The notes: generated from the letters alone by a model not told the origin. Shown: positions 9,839 to 19,320, numbered from the stretch's first letter. The stretch: 64,000 nt of DNA from an uncultured Eubacteriales bacterium (GCA_900548625.1 URLO01000001.1:62001-126000), one strand, 5' to 3'. Made by a program: numbers and translations.

Positions 9839-11179
9839 ATGGACGATCTGCTGGGCCGTCAGGTGCCGCAGTCATTGGAGGCGGAGCAGTCTGTGCTCGG
9901 CTCCATGCTCATTGACGAGCGCTGTGTGCCGGACGTCATCGGCCTTCTTCGGCCGGAGGACTTCTATCTGAGGCAGAACCGCGAGATCTACGAGACCATC
10001 TATACGATGTTCAATTTCTCGGAAAAGATCGACCCGGTGACGGTGCTCGACAAGATGAAGGAGCGCGGCGTCTATGACGAGGCGCATTCCTACGATTACA
10101 TTGCCCAGCTTCTTCAGATCACGCCGACGGCCGCCAACGTCAAGCAGTACTGCGCCATCGTCCACGACAAGGCGCTCATGCGCGATCTGGCTGCCGCCGC
10201 CGGAGAGATCAGCGAGATGGTCTATGACGGTGCGGGCACGGCGCAGGATATGCTCGAGGCGGCGGAGAAAAAGGTCTTTGCCCTGCGGCGGGAAAACTCC
10301 GGCGACAGCCTTCAGCACATCGGAAAGGTGCTTCTGAACGTCTACGACCGGCTCGAGGAGCTGGCGCAGTCCGGCGAGGCCATTCCGGGCCTTTCCACGG
10401 GCCTGCACGACCTTGACCGGAAGATCAACGGCCTCAACAGGACGGACCTGCTGCTCATTGCGGCGCGTCCCGGCATGGGCAAGACGTCAATGGCGCTGAA
10501 CATCGCGCTGAACGTCGCAAAAAAATACCCCGGCAAGGCCGTGGCGTTTTTCAATCTGGAAATGTCGCGCGAGCAGATGGCAATGCGCCTGCTCGCAAAC
10601 GAGAGCTTTGTCGATCTGCAAAAGCTCATCACCGGCCAGCTCACCGAGGAGGACTGGGGAAAGCTCTCCATCGCGTCCTCGGCGCTGAGCCAGACGGACA
10701 TCCGCGTGGATGACAATCCGACCATCACGGTCGCGGAGATGAACGCCAAATGCCGCCGGATCGAGAATCTGGGGCTGGTGTTCATCGACTATTTGCAGCT
10801 GATGACGGCTGCCGCGCCGGGAAAGACCGCGGAAAACCGCGTCAATGTGGTCAGCGAGATCTCCCGCGCACTCAAGATCATGGCGAAGGAGCTGAACGTG
10901 CCCGTCGTGTGCATGAGCCAGCTCTCCCGTGCAAACGAGAGCCGTACCGACAAGCGGCCGATGCTCTCCGACCTGCGTGAGTCGGGCGCCATCGAGCAGG
11001 ACGCCGACAGCGTCATGTTCATCTATCGCGACGATTATTATAATAAGGACTCGGAGGAGAAGAACATCGCCGAGCTGATCGTGGCAAAAAACCGCCACGG
11101 CGAGACCGGCACGGTCAAGCTCCAGTGGCTGCCGCAGTTCACGACCTTCTCCGATCTGGAGTGGAAGCATGCGGAATAA
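9839..11179 (+). CDS. dnaB: Replicative DNA helicase DnaB
   Basis: Hexameric 5'-to-3' helicase of the replication fork (called DnaC in Bacillus). The N-terminal domain begins VPQSLEAEQSVLGSMLID (residues 8-25); the RecA-like C-terminal domain carries the Walker A motif ARPGMGKTS (about residue 210), Walker B VFIDYLQLM, and the DLRESGAIEQDAD motif. At 446 residues it has the standard length, without an intein. AAGGAGG precedes the ATG. Its 3' end overlaps tilS by 11 bases. Confidence 0.97.
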   Translation: MDDLLGRQVPQSLEAEQSVLGSMLIDERCVPDVIGLLRPEDFYLRQNREIYETIYTMFNFSEKIDPVTVLDKMKERGVYDEAHSYDYIAQLLQITPTAANVKQYCAIVHDKALMRDLAAAAGEISEMVYDGAGTAQDMLEAAEKKVFALRRENSGDSLQHIGKVLLNVYDRLEELAQSGEAIPGLSTGLHDLDRKINGLNRTDLLLIAARPGMGKTSMALNIALNVAKKYPGKAVAFFNLEMSREQMAMRLLANESFVDLQKLITGQLTEEDWGKLSIASSALSQTDIRVDDNPTITVAEMNAKCRRIENLGLVFIDYLQLMTAAAPGKTAENRVNVVSEISRALKIMAKELNVPVVCMSQLSRANESRTDKRPMLSDLRESGAIEQDADSVMFIYRDDYYNKDSEEKNIAELIVAKNRHGETGTVKLQWLPQFTTFSDLEWKHAE

Positions 11180-12512
11180 AATTCTCGCGTGGTGCCGGGA
11201 GCAGGCGCTCTTTCCGAGCGGCGCGCACGTCGTCTGCGCCGTCTCCGGCGGCGCGGACTCCGTGGCGATGCTGCACGCCCTGTGCGCACTTCGGGCGGAG
11301 CTGGGGATCACGGTCTCGGCGGCGCACTTCAACCACCGCCTTCGCGGCGCGGAATCCGACCGCGACGAGGCGTTCGTCCGCACGCTTTGCCAGACGCTCG
11401 GCGTTTCGCTGAGCGTCTCCGGCGCGGACGTCGCCGCCCATGCGGCACGGACGGGCGAGAGCGTGGAGGAGGCGGCGCGGGAGCTGCGCTATGCGTTTTT
11501 TGCGCAGCTGGACGGCCTGATCGCCACGGCGCACACCGCCGACGACAATCTGGAGACGCTGCTTCTCAACCTGACGCGCGGCACGTCGCTGCGCGGCCTG
11601 TGCGGCATCCCGCCGAAGCGCGAGCGCATCGTGCGGCCGATGCTCTGCCTGACGCGCCGCGAAATTGAGGCGTATCTCGCGGAAAACGCGCTGGCGCATG
11701 TGGAGGACTCCACAAACGCCGCGCCGGATGCGCGCAGAAACCGCATCCGGCAGGAGGTCGTGCCGCTTCTGCGGCGCGAAAACCCCTCGCTTGCGCAGAC
11801 GGCGCTGCGCGGGAGCCTGCTGCTGCGGCAGGATGAAGATTATCTGGAGCGAGCCGCCGAAGCAGCTCTGCGCGATGCGGAAACGGACGGCGGCTGGTCG
11901 TGCGCGGCGCTTCGCGCACAGCCTTCGGCGCTTTTCAGCCGTGCGGTGCGGATGCTGCTGCGCACCATCTCCGTGCCGAAGCTCACAAGCGCCCACATCC
12001 GCGCGGTCTGCGGCATCATTGCTGCGGACGCGCCCTCCGCGCGCGTGTCGCTTCCGGGCGGCTTTGCGGCGGAGCGGGTGTATGACTGCCTGCGCCTTTC
12101 ACGCGAAGCAGCGCCTGCTGCGTGGCAACCGGTGCGGCTTTTGACGGCCGGAAGCACGGAGCTTCCGGCGCTTGGCCTGCGCATCCGGTGCCATGTCGTG
12201 GAGAAACTGGAAAAAAGTCAGGAAAACCGAAATTCGCCGTGCACTTTTGCGTGCAAATGTGCTATGATGGAGCCGGAAACGCTGGTGGCAAGGCCGCGGG
12301 CCGAAGGCGATGCCATGCGCCTTGCAGGCGGCAGCCGGACGCTCAAGCGGCTGATGATCGACCGGAAGATTCCTGCCGCGCAGAGAAGCCGCCTGCCCGT
12401 GATCGCAGACAGCGGCGGTGTGCTGGCGGTATACGGCGTGGGCGCCGATGCCGGGCGCGCGGCGCACGAGGGCGACCGCGCGGTCATCATTGAGATCGAA
12501 CAGATACAATAG
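11169..12512 (+). CDS. tilS: tRNA(Ile)-lysidine synthase
   Basis: Converts C34 of the CAU-anticodon tRNA-Ile to lysidine with ATP and lysine. The PP-loop SGGADSVAML is at residues about 25-34; HFNHRLRGAESDRDEAFV, ATAHTADDNLETLLLNL and the C-terminal TilS domain ending PAAQRSRLPVI are present. At 447 residues it has normal length. It overlaps dnaB by 11 bases and precedes hpt and ftsH, the order tilS-hpt-ftsH being widely conserved in Firmicutes. Confidence 0.94.
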   Translation: MRNKILAWCREQALFPSGAHVVCAVSGGADSVAMLHALCALRAELGITVSAAHFNHRLRGAESDRDEAFVRTLCQTLGVSLSVSGADVAAHAARTGESVEEAARELRYAFFAQLDGLIATAHTADDNLETLLLNLTRGTSLRGLCGIPPKRERIVRPMLCLTRREIEAYLAENALAHVEDSTNAAPDARRNRIRQEVVPLLRRENPSLAQTALRGSLLLRQDEDYLERAAEAALRDAETDGGWSCAALRAQPSALFSRAVRMLLRTISVPKLTSAHIRAVCGIIAADAPSARVSLPGGFAAERVYDCLRLSREAAPAAWQPVRLLTAGSTELPALGLRIRCHVVEKLEKSQENRNSPCTFACKCAMMEPETLVARPRAEGDAMRLAGGSRTLKRLMIDRKIPAAQRSRLPVIADSGGVLAVYGVGADAGRAAHEGDRAVIIEIEQIQ

Positions 12513-12561
12513 AAATCAATAGGCGGCGCGTGGGAACGCCGCCGGAAAGAGGACAGTTTTT

Positions 12562-13119
12562 ATGATCAACAAGCAGGACATGATGCAGGACATTGAACAG
12601 ATCCTTGTTTCCGAGGAGGACATCCACGCGCGGATCCGCGAGGTCGGCGCGCAGATCTCCGAGGATTATCGCGGAAAATGCCCGATCCTGGTCGGCGTGC
12701 TCAAGGGCGTCGTGCCGTTCTTTGCCGAGATGGCGCAGGCGATCACCATCCCGGTGCAGGAGGACTTCATGTGCGTCACGTCGTTTGAGGGCGGCACGGA
12801 ATCCACCGGCAAGCTGACCTTCCGCAAGGACATCGACCATGACATCGAGGGCCGCGACGTCCTCATTCTGGAGGATATCATCGACTCCGGCAGCACGCTG
12901 AAGCTGATCTGCGAGCTGTTTGCCGAGCGCAAGCCCAAGTCCGTGAAGATCTGCACCCTGCTTGACAAACCCTCGGGCCGCAAGGTCGATCTGACGCCGG
13001 ACTATGCCTGCTTTACGATCCCGGCGGCGTTTGTGGTCGGCTACGGTCTGGACTACGATGATTATTACCGCAATCTGCCTTTCGTCGGCGTTCTGAAGCC
13101 CTCTGTTTATCAGGACTGA
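12562..13119 (+). CDS. hpt: Hypoxanthine phosphoribosyltransferase
   Basis: Salvages hypoxanthine and guanine with PRPP to give IMP and GMP. The PRPP-binding loop LILEDIIDSGSTL is at about residues 95-107, and the FVVGYGLDYDDYYRNLP signature is near the C terminus. At 185 residues it has the usual length. GAAAGAGGA lies upstream of the ATG. It sits between tilS and ftsH. Confidence 0.96.
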   Translation: MINKQDMMQDIEQILVSEEDIHARIREVGAQISEDYRGKCPILVGVLKGVVPFFAEMAQAITIPVQEDFMCVTSFEGGTESTGKLTFRKDIDHDIEGRDVLILEDIIDSGSTLKLICELFAERKPKSVKICTLLDKPSGRKVDLTPDYACFTIPAAFVVGYGLDYDDYYRNLPFVGVLKPSVYQD

Positions 13120-13146
13120 CGAAAGCGCCCATAAAGGAGCTTTACA

Positions 13147-15030
13147 GTGAATCAACAACCAAAACAGCCCAATCCGCTGATCTTCATGATCGTCATCGGG
13201 CTGGTGTTCGCATTGACGGCGGGGGCGGTCTTCGCCCGCAACGGTGCGGCGAGCATGCAGTATTCCGAGGTGCTCGAGCTGTTCCGGGAGGAGCAGGTCA
13301 AGTCCTTCACGCTTCAGGACGGAACGCTGACGCTCACGCTCCGCGCCGACGGCGACGAGACAAAGACCGCCACAGCCAGCATCGGCGACACGGAGATCTT
13401 CCACAACGACCTTGACGCGCTGATCGCAGACCAGGCCGCGCGCGGCGTTCTGACATCCTACAACTATCCGCAGTCGCCCGGCGCACCGTGGTACAGGACG
13501 ATCCTGCCGTATGCGCTGTTGGGCGTGGGTCTGCTGGTGGTGTGGTTTTTCCTGATGAACCGCGCAAACGGCGGGCCGTCGGCAATGGCGCAGTTCACGC
13601 GCGCCAACGCCAACCTCGGCGTTCCGAGCAAGGAAAAGGTCACCTTTGCCGATGCGGCGGGCGCAGACGAGGAAAAAGCGGAGCTTCAGCAGATCGTGGA
13701 GTTCCTCCGCGATCCCAAGCGCTTTCAGGAGATGGGCGCGCGTGTGCCGAAGGGCGTGCTGCTGGTCGGCCCTCCGGGAACCGGCAAGACACTGCTGGCG
13801 CGTGCCGTTGCCGGCGAGGCAGGCGTGTCGTTTTTGTCCATTTCCGGCTCGGATTTTGTCGAGCTGTATGTCGGCGTCGGCGCCAGCCGCGTCCGCGACC
13901 TGTTCGACCAGGCAAAGCGCGTTTCGCCCTGCATCGTCTTTATTGACGAGATCGATGCCGTTGGCCGCCGCCGCGGCGCGGGTCTTGGCGGAGGACACGA
14001 CGAGCGCGAGCAGACGCTCAACCAGCTGCTTGTGGAGATGGACGGCTTCGGCAAGAATGAGGGTGTGATCGTCCTCGCAGCCACCAACCGAAAGGACATC
14101 CTCGACCCGGCACTTCTGCGCCCGGGACGCTTTGACCGGCAGATCTATGTCGGCTCGCCCGACTGGCGCGGCCGCGAGGAGATCCTCAAGGTCCACGCCA
14201 AGGACAAGCCGCTGGCGGACAATGTCGATCTCGGCGTCATCGCCAAGGCGACCGCCGGCTTCACCGGCGCAGACCTTGCGAACCTGCTGAATGAGGCGGC
14301 TCTGCTCGCGACCGAGCGCCGCCGCCGCGTCATCGTGATGCAGGATGTGGAGGATGCAATGATCAAGGTCATTGCAGGCCCGGAAAAGCACAGCCGCGTC
14401 GTGCCGCAGCATGAGCGCCGCCTGACCGCCTTCCATGAGGCGGGGCACGCCGTCGCCATGTACTACCTGCCGACGCAGGACCCCGTCCATCAGATCACCA
14501 TTGTCCCGCGCGGCATGGCCGGCGGCATGACCATCAGCCTCCCGACCGACGATACGAGCTATCTTTCCCGCAATGAGATGTACGAGACGGTCGTTTCGCT
14601 GCTTGGCGGGCGCGTCGCGGAGCAGCTCAAGCTGGACGACATTTCGACCGGTGCCTCCAACGACATCCAGCGTGCAACGGGTATCGCGCGCGACATGGTC
14701 TCGCGCTACGGCATGAGCGACCGGCTCGGCCCGGTCAGCTATGCCTCGGACGACGAGGTGTTCATCGGCCGGAACTACGAAAAGACGAAGTCGTATTCCG
14801 AGCGCATCGCGGGCGACATCGACGACGAGGTACACACCATCCTCCAGCGTGCATATGAGCACTGCGTCCGGCTCCTGCGGGAGCATGACGACCAGCTTTG
14901 CCGCGTGGCAGAGTTCCTGCTTGCGCACGACAACATGACCCGCCCGCAGTTTGAGGCGGCGATGGAGGGCAAGGCGATCCCGCAGCCCGAGGCGAAGCAG
15001 CCTCCCGACACAGCGGAAGCAGAATCATGA
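13147..15030 (+). CDS. ftsH: ATP-dependent zinc metalloprotease FtsH
   Basis: Membrane-anchored AAA+ protease that degrades misfolded membrane and regulatory proteins. Two membrane helices (residues about 10-30 and 120-140) flank an extracytoplasmic loop; the AAA domain has Walker A GPPGTGKT (about 207-214), Walker B VFIDEIDAVG and the second region of homology ATNRKDILDPALLRPGRFDR; the protease has HEAGH with a downstream Asp. The start is GTG 13147 after AAAGGAG. A strong terminator follows. Confidence 0.97.
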   Translation: MNQQPKQPNPLIFMIVIGLVFALTAGAVFARNGAASMQYSEVLELFREEQVKSFTLQDGTLTLTLRADGDETKTATASIGDTEIFHNDLDALIADQAARGVLTSYNYPQSPGAPWYRTILPYALLGVGLLVVWFFLMNRANGGPSAMAQFTRANANLGVPSKEKVTFADAAGADEEKAELQQIVEFLRDPKRFQEMGARVPKGVLLVGPPGTGKTLLARAVAGEAGVSFLSISGSDFVELYVGVGASRVRDLFDQAKRVSPCIVFIDEIDAVGRRRGAGLGGGHDEREQTLNQLLVEMDGFGKNEGVIVLAATNRKDILDPALLRPGRFDRQIYVGSPDWRGREEILKVHAKDKPLADNVDLGVIAKATAGFTGADLANLLNEAALLATERRRRVIVMQDVEDAMIKVIAGPEKHSRVVPQHERRLTAFHEAGHAVAMYYLPTQDPVHQITIVPRGMAGGMTISLPTDDTSYLSRNEMYETVVSLLGGRVAEQLKLDDISTGASNDIQRATGIARDMVSRYGMSDRLGPVSYASDDEVFIGRNYEKTKSYSERIAGDIDDEVHTILQRAYEHCVRLLREHDDQLCRVAEFLLAHDNMTRPQFEAAMEGKAIPQPEAKQPPDTAEAES

Positions 15031-15031
15031 G

Positions 15032-15067
15032 AACCGGGGCTGTAGCGAAAACGCTACAGCCCCGGTT
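15032..15067. terminator. Bidirectional-looking terminator after ftsH
   Basis: A 16-bp perfect stem (starting AACCGGGGCTGTAGCG) with an AAAA loop. The T-run is short on the plus side (TTTGCG), but the stem is very stable and separates the convergent ftsH and symporter genes. Confidence 0.75.
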
Positions 15068-15098
15068 TGCGTATGATATGGAATTTGCAGATGGGAGG

Positions 15099-16541
15099 TC
15101 AGACCTTTTCGTCAATATAGGGAGAGGGCGCTGCGGGGACGCCGCGCTTCCACTCGATGGCATTGACCAGGAAGAACGTGAGCGCACCGACGGCGCAGCC
15201 AAAGACGACGGGCAGGATCCCGATGTAGAAGTCGCCCTTGGACAGGATCTGCCAGAAGATGAAGCCGATCGTGCCGGTGATGATGGAGATGACGCCGGAA
15301 TTGCGCGTGGCCTTCGGCACGACCAGACCCAGACCGTAGGCGGCGAACGGGCCTGCGCAGCGGATGCCGAACGCGAAGGTGTTCATCGTGACCAGCGGCA
15401 CGCCCAGCATGGAGATGAGCATGGCGACCAGCGCAAACACGACGTTGCAGATACGGGTGTAGGTGATGATCTTCTTTTCCGGGAGCGGCTGCTGATCTGC
15501 TTTGCGGTTTGCGAGATACAGGTCGTTCATGACCATCGTGGACATGCAAAGAAGGTTGGAGTCCGCCGAGGACATCGTCGCGCAGATGATGGCAGCCGAG
15601 ACGATGCCGGTGACGGCGGCAGGCGCATACGCGCTCGTGACAGCCATCATGGCATTGGAGCCGTTTTCGGCAAGCGTCGGGATGGCGTCCTTCATGGAAA
15701 GCGCAGCCAGACCGAGCAGCGTCGGGAAGATCGCCATGGCCGCCATCAGAACGGCAGAGACGAGCGAGGCGTGCTGGGCGGTCTTTTCATCCTTCGCAGA
15801 CTCAAAGCGCGAGACCATTTCGGGACCTGAGAGGAAGGTACAGAAGTAGTTGAACATATAGCCGACGATGGGCACCCAGCCGATCTTTGTTAAGCTCAAC
15901 TGCTCCCCGGGGAGCTTCGCGGAGATGACCTGCCAGCCGCCGCAGGCATTGACAACGATGGGCGTGGCAATGGCAAGGCCGACGAGAATGATGATGAACT
16001 GGATGAGGTCGGACACCTGGTCGGCGATCATGCCGCCGAACGTGGTGTAGAGGATGATGACGACGCCTGCCAGCACCAGCGCAACGTTCAGGGGAATGCC
16101 GGTGAGCGTTGCCACGACGCCGCCGGAGGCTGCGATCTGAGACGAGGTCAGGCAGAACAGCGCCAGAATGTTGAGGATTGCCGAGAAATTGCTGGAGAAT
16201 TTGCCGAAGCGGCGGCCGACGACCTCAGGGATCGTGACAGCCATGGTTTTGCGGATCTTGGGTGCAAAGTATGCCAGCGGGATCATGGCGATGGATGCGG
16301 TCAGGACGTACCAGACGGCGCTCATGCCCCACGTGCCGAACGCCTTTGCGGCAAGACCCGTGGTGGAGCCGCCGCCGATGTTGTTGGCCGACAGCGAGAA
16401 GGCGACCATGAACAGGCCCATTCTGCGGCCTGCGACCATGTAGTCCTGGCTGTTCTTGATCTTCAGCTTACCGACGACAAAGCCGACGATCAGCATGCCG
16501 ATCAGATACGACGCGACGATGATCAGGGGGATTGTCTGCAT
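15099..16541 (-). CDS. Sodium:solute symporter (SSS/SLC5 family), host copy
   Basis: Integral membrane Na+-coupled transporter, substrate unknown; the overall pattern is closest to the pantothenate/proline branch. About 13 hydrophobic segments are visible, with typical blocks SQDYMVAGRRMG near residue 40, GGSTTGLAAKAFGTWG, and SSADSNLLCMSTMVMNDLY. The start is ATG 16541 (MQTIPLIIV), 7 bases after GGAGG; the frame runs eight codons further upstream without a ribosome-binding site. It has its own promoter at 16607-16635. A second, distant SSS gene is in the prophage (60469-61851). Confidence 0.9.
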   Translation of the reverse strand: MQTIPLIIVASYLIGMLIVGFVVGKLKIKNSQDYMVAGRRMGLFMVAFSLSANNIGGGSTTGLAAKAFGTWGMSAVWYVLTASIAMIPLAYFAPKIRKTMAVTIPEVVGRRFGKFSSNFSAILNILALFCLTSSQIAASGGVVATLTGIPLNVALVLAGVVIILYTTFGGMIADQVSDLIQFIIILVGLAIATPIVVNACGGWQVISAKLPGEQLSLTKIGWVPIVGYMFNYFCTFLSGPEMVSRFESAKDEKTAQHASLVSAVLMAAMAIFPTLLGLAALSMKDAIPTLAENGSNAMMAVTSAYAPAAVTGIVSAAIICATMSSADSNLLCMSTMVMNDLYLANRKADQQPLPEKKIITYTRICNVVFALVAMLISMLGVPLVTMNTFAFGIRCAGPFAAYGLGLVVPKATRNSGVISIITGTIGFIFWQILSKGDFYIGILPVVFGCAVGALTFFLVNAIEWKRGVPAAPSPYIDEKV

Positions 16542-16576
16542 AAGTTTTCCTCCGTTTTCTCTCATTTTTTGTTTTG

Positions 16577-16635
16577 CACAGGCAGGTGCATCTGCCTGTG
16601 GGTTTCAGTATACCGGAAAATCAAAAAAATGTAAA
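16577..16635 (-). promoter_or_regulatory. Sigma-A promoter and leader hairpin of the symporter
   Basis: On the minus strand TTTACA (16630-16635) and TATACT (16607-16612) are spaced by 17 bases. The leader then forms a 9-bp stem, CACAGGCAG / CTGCCTGTG (16577-16600), about 25 bases before the ribosome-binding site. The hairpin could modulate expression, but nothing identifies a ligand. Confidence 0.75.
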
Positions 16636-16747
16636 CTGTGGGATAAACTCAAAGTAAAAGGGAAGTTTTGTGAAAATTATACAGGAATATTCACATTGGA
16701 ATGCAATATTTTGCACGTAATGCCGATATCTGGACGCGCTGTATCCA

Positions 16748-16804
16748 GCAGCCTTTTCAAACGCGAACCAAGCGGCGCATGTCAAAAAGGTCTTTGACAT
16801 GCGC
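16748..16804. repeat. Dispersed intergenic repeat, copy A
   Basis: A 26-base segment at 16748-16773 is identical to 19209-19234. It is followed here by a perfect GCGCATGTCAAA / TTTGACATGCGC hairpin (16775-16804), and at the other copy by a related TGTCAAAA hairpin. This is a repeated intergenic module rather than coding sequence. Confidence 0.8.
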
Positions 16805-16839
16805 AAAAGCTCCATCCTGCGGTGCAGGATGGAGCTTTT
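16805..16839. terminator. Terminator 3' of the M23 peptidase gene
   Basis: A perfect stem (AAAAGCTCCATCCTGC / GCAGGATGGAGCTTTT) with a 3-base loop, A-run and T-run on either side, so it can act on both strands. It lies 12 bases past the stop of the 16851-17594 gene. Confidence 0.85.
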
Positions 16840-16850
16840 GGCGGGATGAT

Positions 16851-17594
16851 TCAGCTGAGATACTCCGCCGGGTCAACCGGCGTGCCGTTGAGATAGACGG
16901 CGAAGTGCAGATGCGGCTCCTCGCCGGTTTCGAGAAGCGCCGTGTCACCGACCGCACCGATCACATCGCCGGCTGCAACGCAGTCGCCCGCGCGGACGAC
17001 CGGCGCGGCGGCGAGGTTTGCATAGTGTGTGGTGTGACCGTCGGCATGAGAAATGACGACCGTGGTGCCGAGATATTCGTCGTCATAGACGGCGCTGACC
17101 GTCCCGGCGCAGGCGGCCTTGACGGGCGTGCCGGAGACGGCGCTCAGATCGACGCCGTCGTGCGTGCGCCAGTCACGCGTTGTCGGGTTGTAGCTGAGCT
17201 TGTCCACGCTGTAGCCGAGAAGGGGCGTGCCGGAGACCGGCGCGACGCGGATGGCGGATGCGGCCTGACGTACCGCATCGTCTGTGGCCGGAGTGGACGC
17301 GGGAACGGAGTGCTCCTGCATTTCGGCGGGAGCCTCGGCGGATGCAGGCGCATCCTGCTTTTCGGCTGCGGACGCGGGCGGCGAGGCCGTCTGGCCCGAC
17401 TGCGGGATGGTGGTGGTCGTTGCGACCGAAAGGGTTTCTTCGCTCAGGGAATTCTTTTCCGAAACCGCGCTTTTGATGAAGATATAGCCCGAAATTCCGA
17501 CTGCAAGAATGCACAGGAACAGGACTATGTAGTAGCCCTTTTCCTGAAAGAATTTCCGGAACGCGCCGGAGTTGGATCGTTCGTTGTTTTGCAT
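16851..17594 (-). CDS. SpoIIQ-like M23 metallopeptidase
   Basis: Single-pass membrane protein of 247 residues with an extracytoplasmic LytM/M23 domain. One membrane helix (YYIVLFLCILAVGISGYIFI, residues about 20-40) is followed by a Ser/Ala/Pro-rich linker (45-115) and the M23 domain (about 130-245). The zinc ligands are intact: RTHDGVDLSA (HxxxD) and EPHLHF (HxH). This layout matches SpoIIQ, which in clostridia keeps its zinc site and acts in the forespore engulfment channel; an ordinary cell-wall hydrolase is the alternative. The ATG at 17594 lies 8 bases after GGAGG; the GTG three codons upstream overlaps that site. Confidence 0.75.
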   Translation of the reverse strand: MQNNERSNSGAFRKFFQEKGYYIVLFLCILAVGISGYIFIKSAVSEKNSLSEETLSVATTTTIPQSGQTASPPASAAEKQDAPASAEAPAEMQEHSVPASTPATDDAVRQAASAIRVAPVSGTPLLGYSVDKLSYNPTTRDWRTHDGVDLSAVSGTPVKAACAGTVSAVYDDEYLGTTVVISHADGHTTHYANLAAAPVVRAGDCVAAGDVIGAVGDTALLETGEEPHLHFAVYLNGTPVDPAEYLS

Positions 17595-17647
17595 GTCATG
17601 CACCTCCGCTCAAGAGTATCGCCAAGAGCGGCGGCGGTTAAACATGC

Positions 17648-18070
17648 TCAGGAAATTTTTTGTGTACGTGCGAAATACTGCTCCTGACAGTAGCGCAGGA
17701 TGCGGCTTCGGGTGACGATGCCGATGAAGGCGTTCTTGTCGTCGATGACAGGAACGAAGTTCTGCTCTGCGGCGACGGAGACCAGATCCTCCACGCGGGT
17801 ATCGACCTTGACGGGGTGAATGACGCGCCGGGGCAGAATGTCACGGATGAAATGCGCCTCGGTCTGCCGCATGTCCATCACGCAGATGCTTTTCAGCGCC
17901 CACAGCAGATCGCCCTCGGTCACAACGCCCACATAGCTGCCGTCCGCGTCCAGAACGGGAAGGGCCGTATAGCCGCTGTTTTCCATGCGCTCCATCGCCT
18001 GACGGAAGGTCGCGTCGGCATCAATGTAGGAGCACATGGCCTTGGGAGTCAGAAAGAAAAGAATGTTCAT
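17648..18070 (-). CDS. CBS-domain protein
   Basis: Small cytosolic protein of 140 residues that is essentially one Bateman module: two CBS motifs, the first about residues 8-60 (GYTALPVLDADGSYVGVVTEGDLLW) and the second 78-130 (FVPVIDDKNAFIGIVTRSRIL). Such stand-alone CBS pairs usually bind adenine nucleotides (or c-di-AMP in some Firmicutes) and regulate a partner; none is identifiable here. GGAGGGA lies 9-10 bases before the ATG. Confidence 0.85.
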   Translation of the reverse strand: MNILFFLTPKAMCSYIDADATFRQAMERMENSGYTALPVLDADGSYVGVVTEGDLLWALKSICVMDMRQTEAHFIRDILPRRVIHPVKVDTRVEDLVSVAAEQNFVPVIDDKNAFIGIVTRSRILRYCQEQYFARTQKIS

Positions 18071-18159
18071 AGGATGGCTTCCCTCCTTATGATAAGTTTA
18101 CCATAAAACCGACGCAATGGCATGACGAATTTGTAAATTGCGTTGGAGAAAAGCGGCGG

Positions 18160-18960
18160 TCAATTTTGTGACGTTTGCTGCTGCGCCTGCTCCGCCATTT
18201 GAAGAAGCGGCGCGTGGCACGGCGCGTTTGCCGCCGCAACGGAGCATTTCTGATCGAAGCGGAGCCCGCCGCCGTCCAGATCTGTGATGCTTCCGCCGGC
18301 CTCGGTGACGATCAGCGAGCCCGCGGCATAGTCCCACGGGGACAGGCGGTATTCAAAATACGCCTCCACGCGGCCGCAGGCCACGTCGCACAGCTCCAGA
18401 GCCGCCGAGCCGGAGCGCCGGATGTCGGAGCAGGTCTCGGTCAGCTTCTGCGCAAGGGCAAAGGTCTGCGGGATGCAGTCGGGATAATAGGGAGAGGAGC
18501 CGATGTAGACCAGCGCGTGCGCCATGTCACAGTCGCTGACATGGATCGGCGCGCCGTTGAGAAACGCGCCCGCGCCGCGCACGGCGGTGAACAGCTCATC
18601 GTGATATGGGTCGTAGACCGCGCCGAATTCCATCCGCTCGCCCTGTGCAAGGCCGACGGAGATGCAGCTTCGCCGCAGAGTGCGGATGAAGTTCATCGTG
18701 CCGTCGATCGGGTCAACGATGAAGCGCCATGCGCTTGCGGCCTCGAGCTTGCCGCCGTCCTCCTCGCCCAGAAAGCCCGCCTCGGGCAGAAGCGCCAGCA
18801 GCCGCTCCTGCAAGAAGCGCTGGACGCGCGCGTCATACGCCGTCACCAGATCGTGGCGGGAGGTTTTCTCCCGGACGTTTTTCCCCTCGGCGGTCGCCAG
18901 CAGGACGATGGCGCCGGCCTCGCGCACGGCGGCGCAGATCTGTTCATACAGCTTTTCCAT
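18160..18960 (-). CDS. suhB: Inositol monophosphatase family protein
   Basis: Mg2+-dependent phosphatase of the IMPase/FIG superfamily, 266 residues. Metal-site motifs are LGEEDGG (about residue 70), VDPIDGTMNF (about 85-94) and SPWDYAAGSLIVTEAGG (about 215). The physiological substrate in this organism is unknown (inositol phosphate, or another sugar phosphate). The start is ATG 18960, seven bases after GGAGG; the frame is open upstream through a repeat region but without supporting signals. Confidence 0.9.
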   Translation of the reverse strand: MEKLYEQICAAVREAGAIVLLATAEGKNVREKTSRHDLVTAYDARVQRFLQERLLALLPEAGFLGEEDGGKLEAASAWRFIVDPIDGTMNFIRTLRRSCISVGLAQGERMEFGAVYDPYHDELFTAVRGAGAFLNGAPIHVSDCDMAHALVYIGSSPYYPDCIPQTFALAQKLTETCSDIRRSGSAALELCDVACGRVEAYFEYRLSPWDYAAGSLIVTEAGGSITDLDGGGLRFDQKCSVAAANAPCHAPLLQMAEQAQQQTSQN

Positions 18961-19320
18961 AGGATTTCCTCCATGATAAAAGGGATGCCTTGCGGCATCC
19001 CTCAGACTGTCAAAAAACCTCGTAGAGTTCGCGCCCGCAGGCGATGCGCCCCGCGTGGTTCCCCCTCGCGGCATAGCCGCTTCGGCCTACGCTAAAAAAG
19101 TGCCGCCGGCACTTTTTCTGAACGCTGCGGCTTCGGACAAAACACACTACGGGATGCAAGTGTGGAATTTGTGCGCAAACCGCGCACAAATTATGCGCGC
19201 CGCATCACGCAGCCTTTTCAAACGCGAACCAAGCCACGCGGTTCGCGTCCCTGAGCTTGTCAAAAAGACTTTTTGACAAGCTCAGGGATGCCTTGCGGCA
19301 TCCCTTTTTGAAAAATCGAA
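18961..19320. repeat. Dispersed intergenic repeat, copy B, bounded by a 21-bp direct repeat
   Basis: A gene-free stretch. The same 21-base hairpin-forming sequence (arms GGGATGCC / GGCATCCC) occurs at about 18984-19004 and 19285-19305 in direct orientation, bracketing about 300 bp. Inside lie the 26-base repeat shared with 16748-16773 and a perfect CCCTGAGCTTGTCAAAAAG-type hairpin (19249-19287). The outer hairpins may terminate pnp transcription. Confidence 0.65.

Noticed and set aside
12487..14928. An 813-codon open frame on the minus strand
   Set aside because: It lies opposite ftsH and hpt, which are certain; long antisense frames are expected at this GC content and no domain is recognisable.
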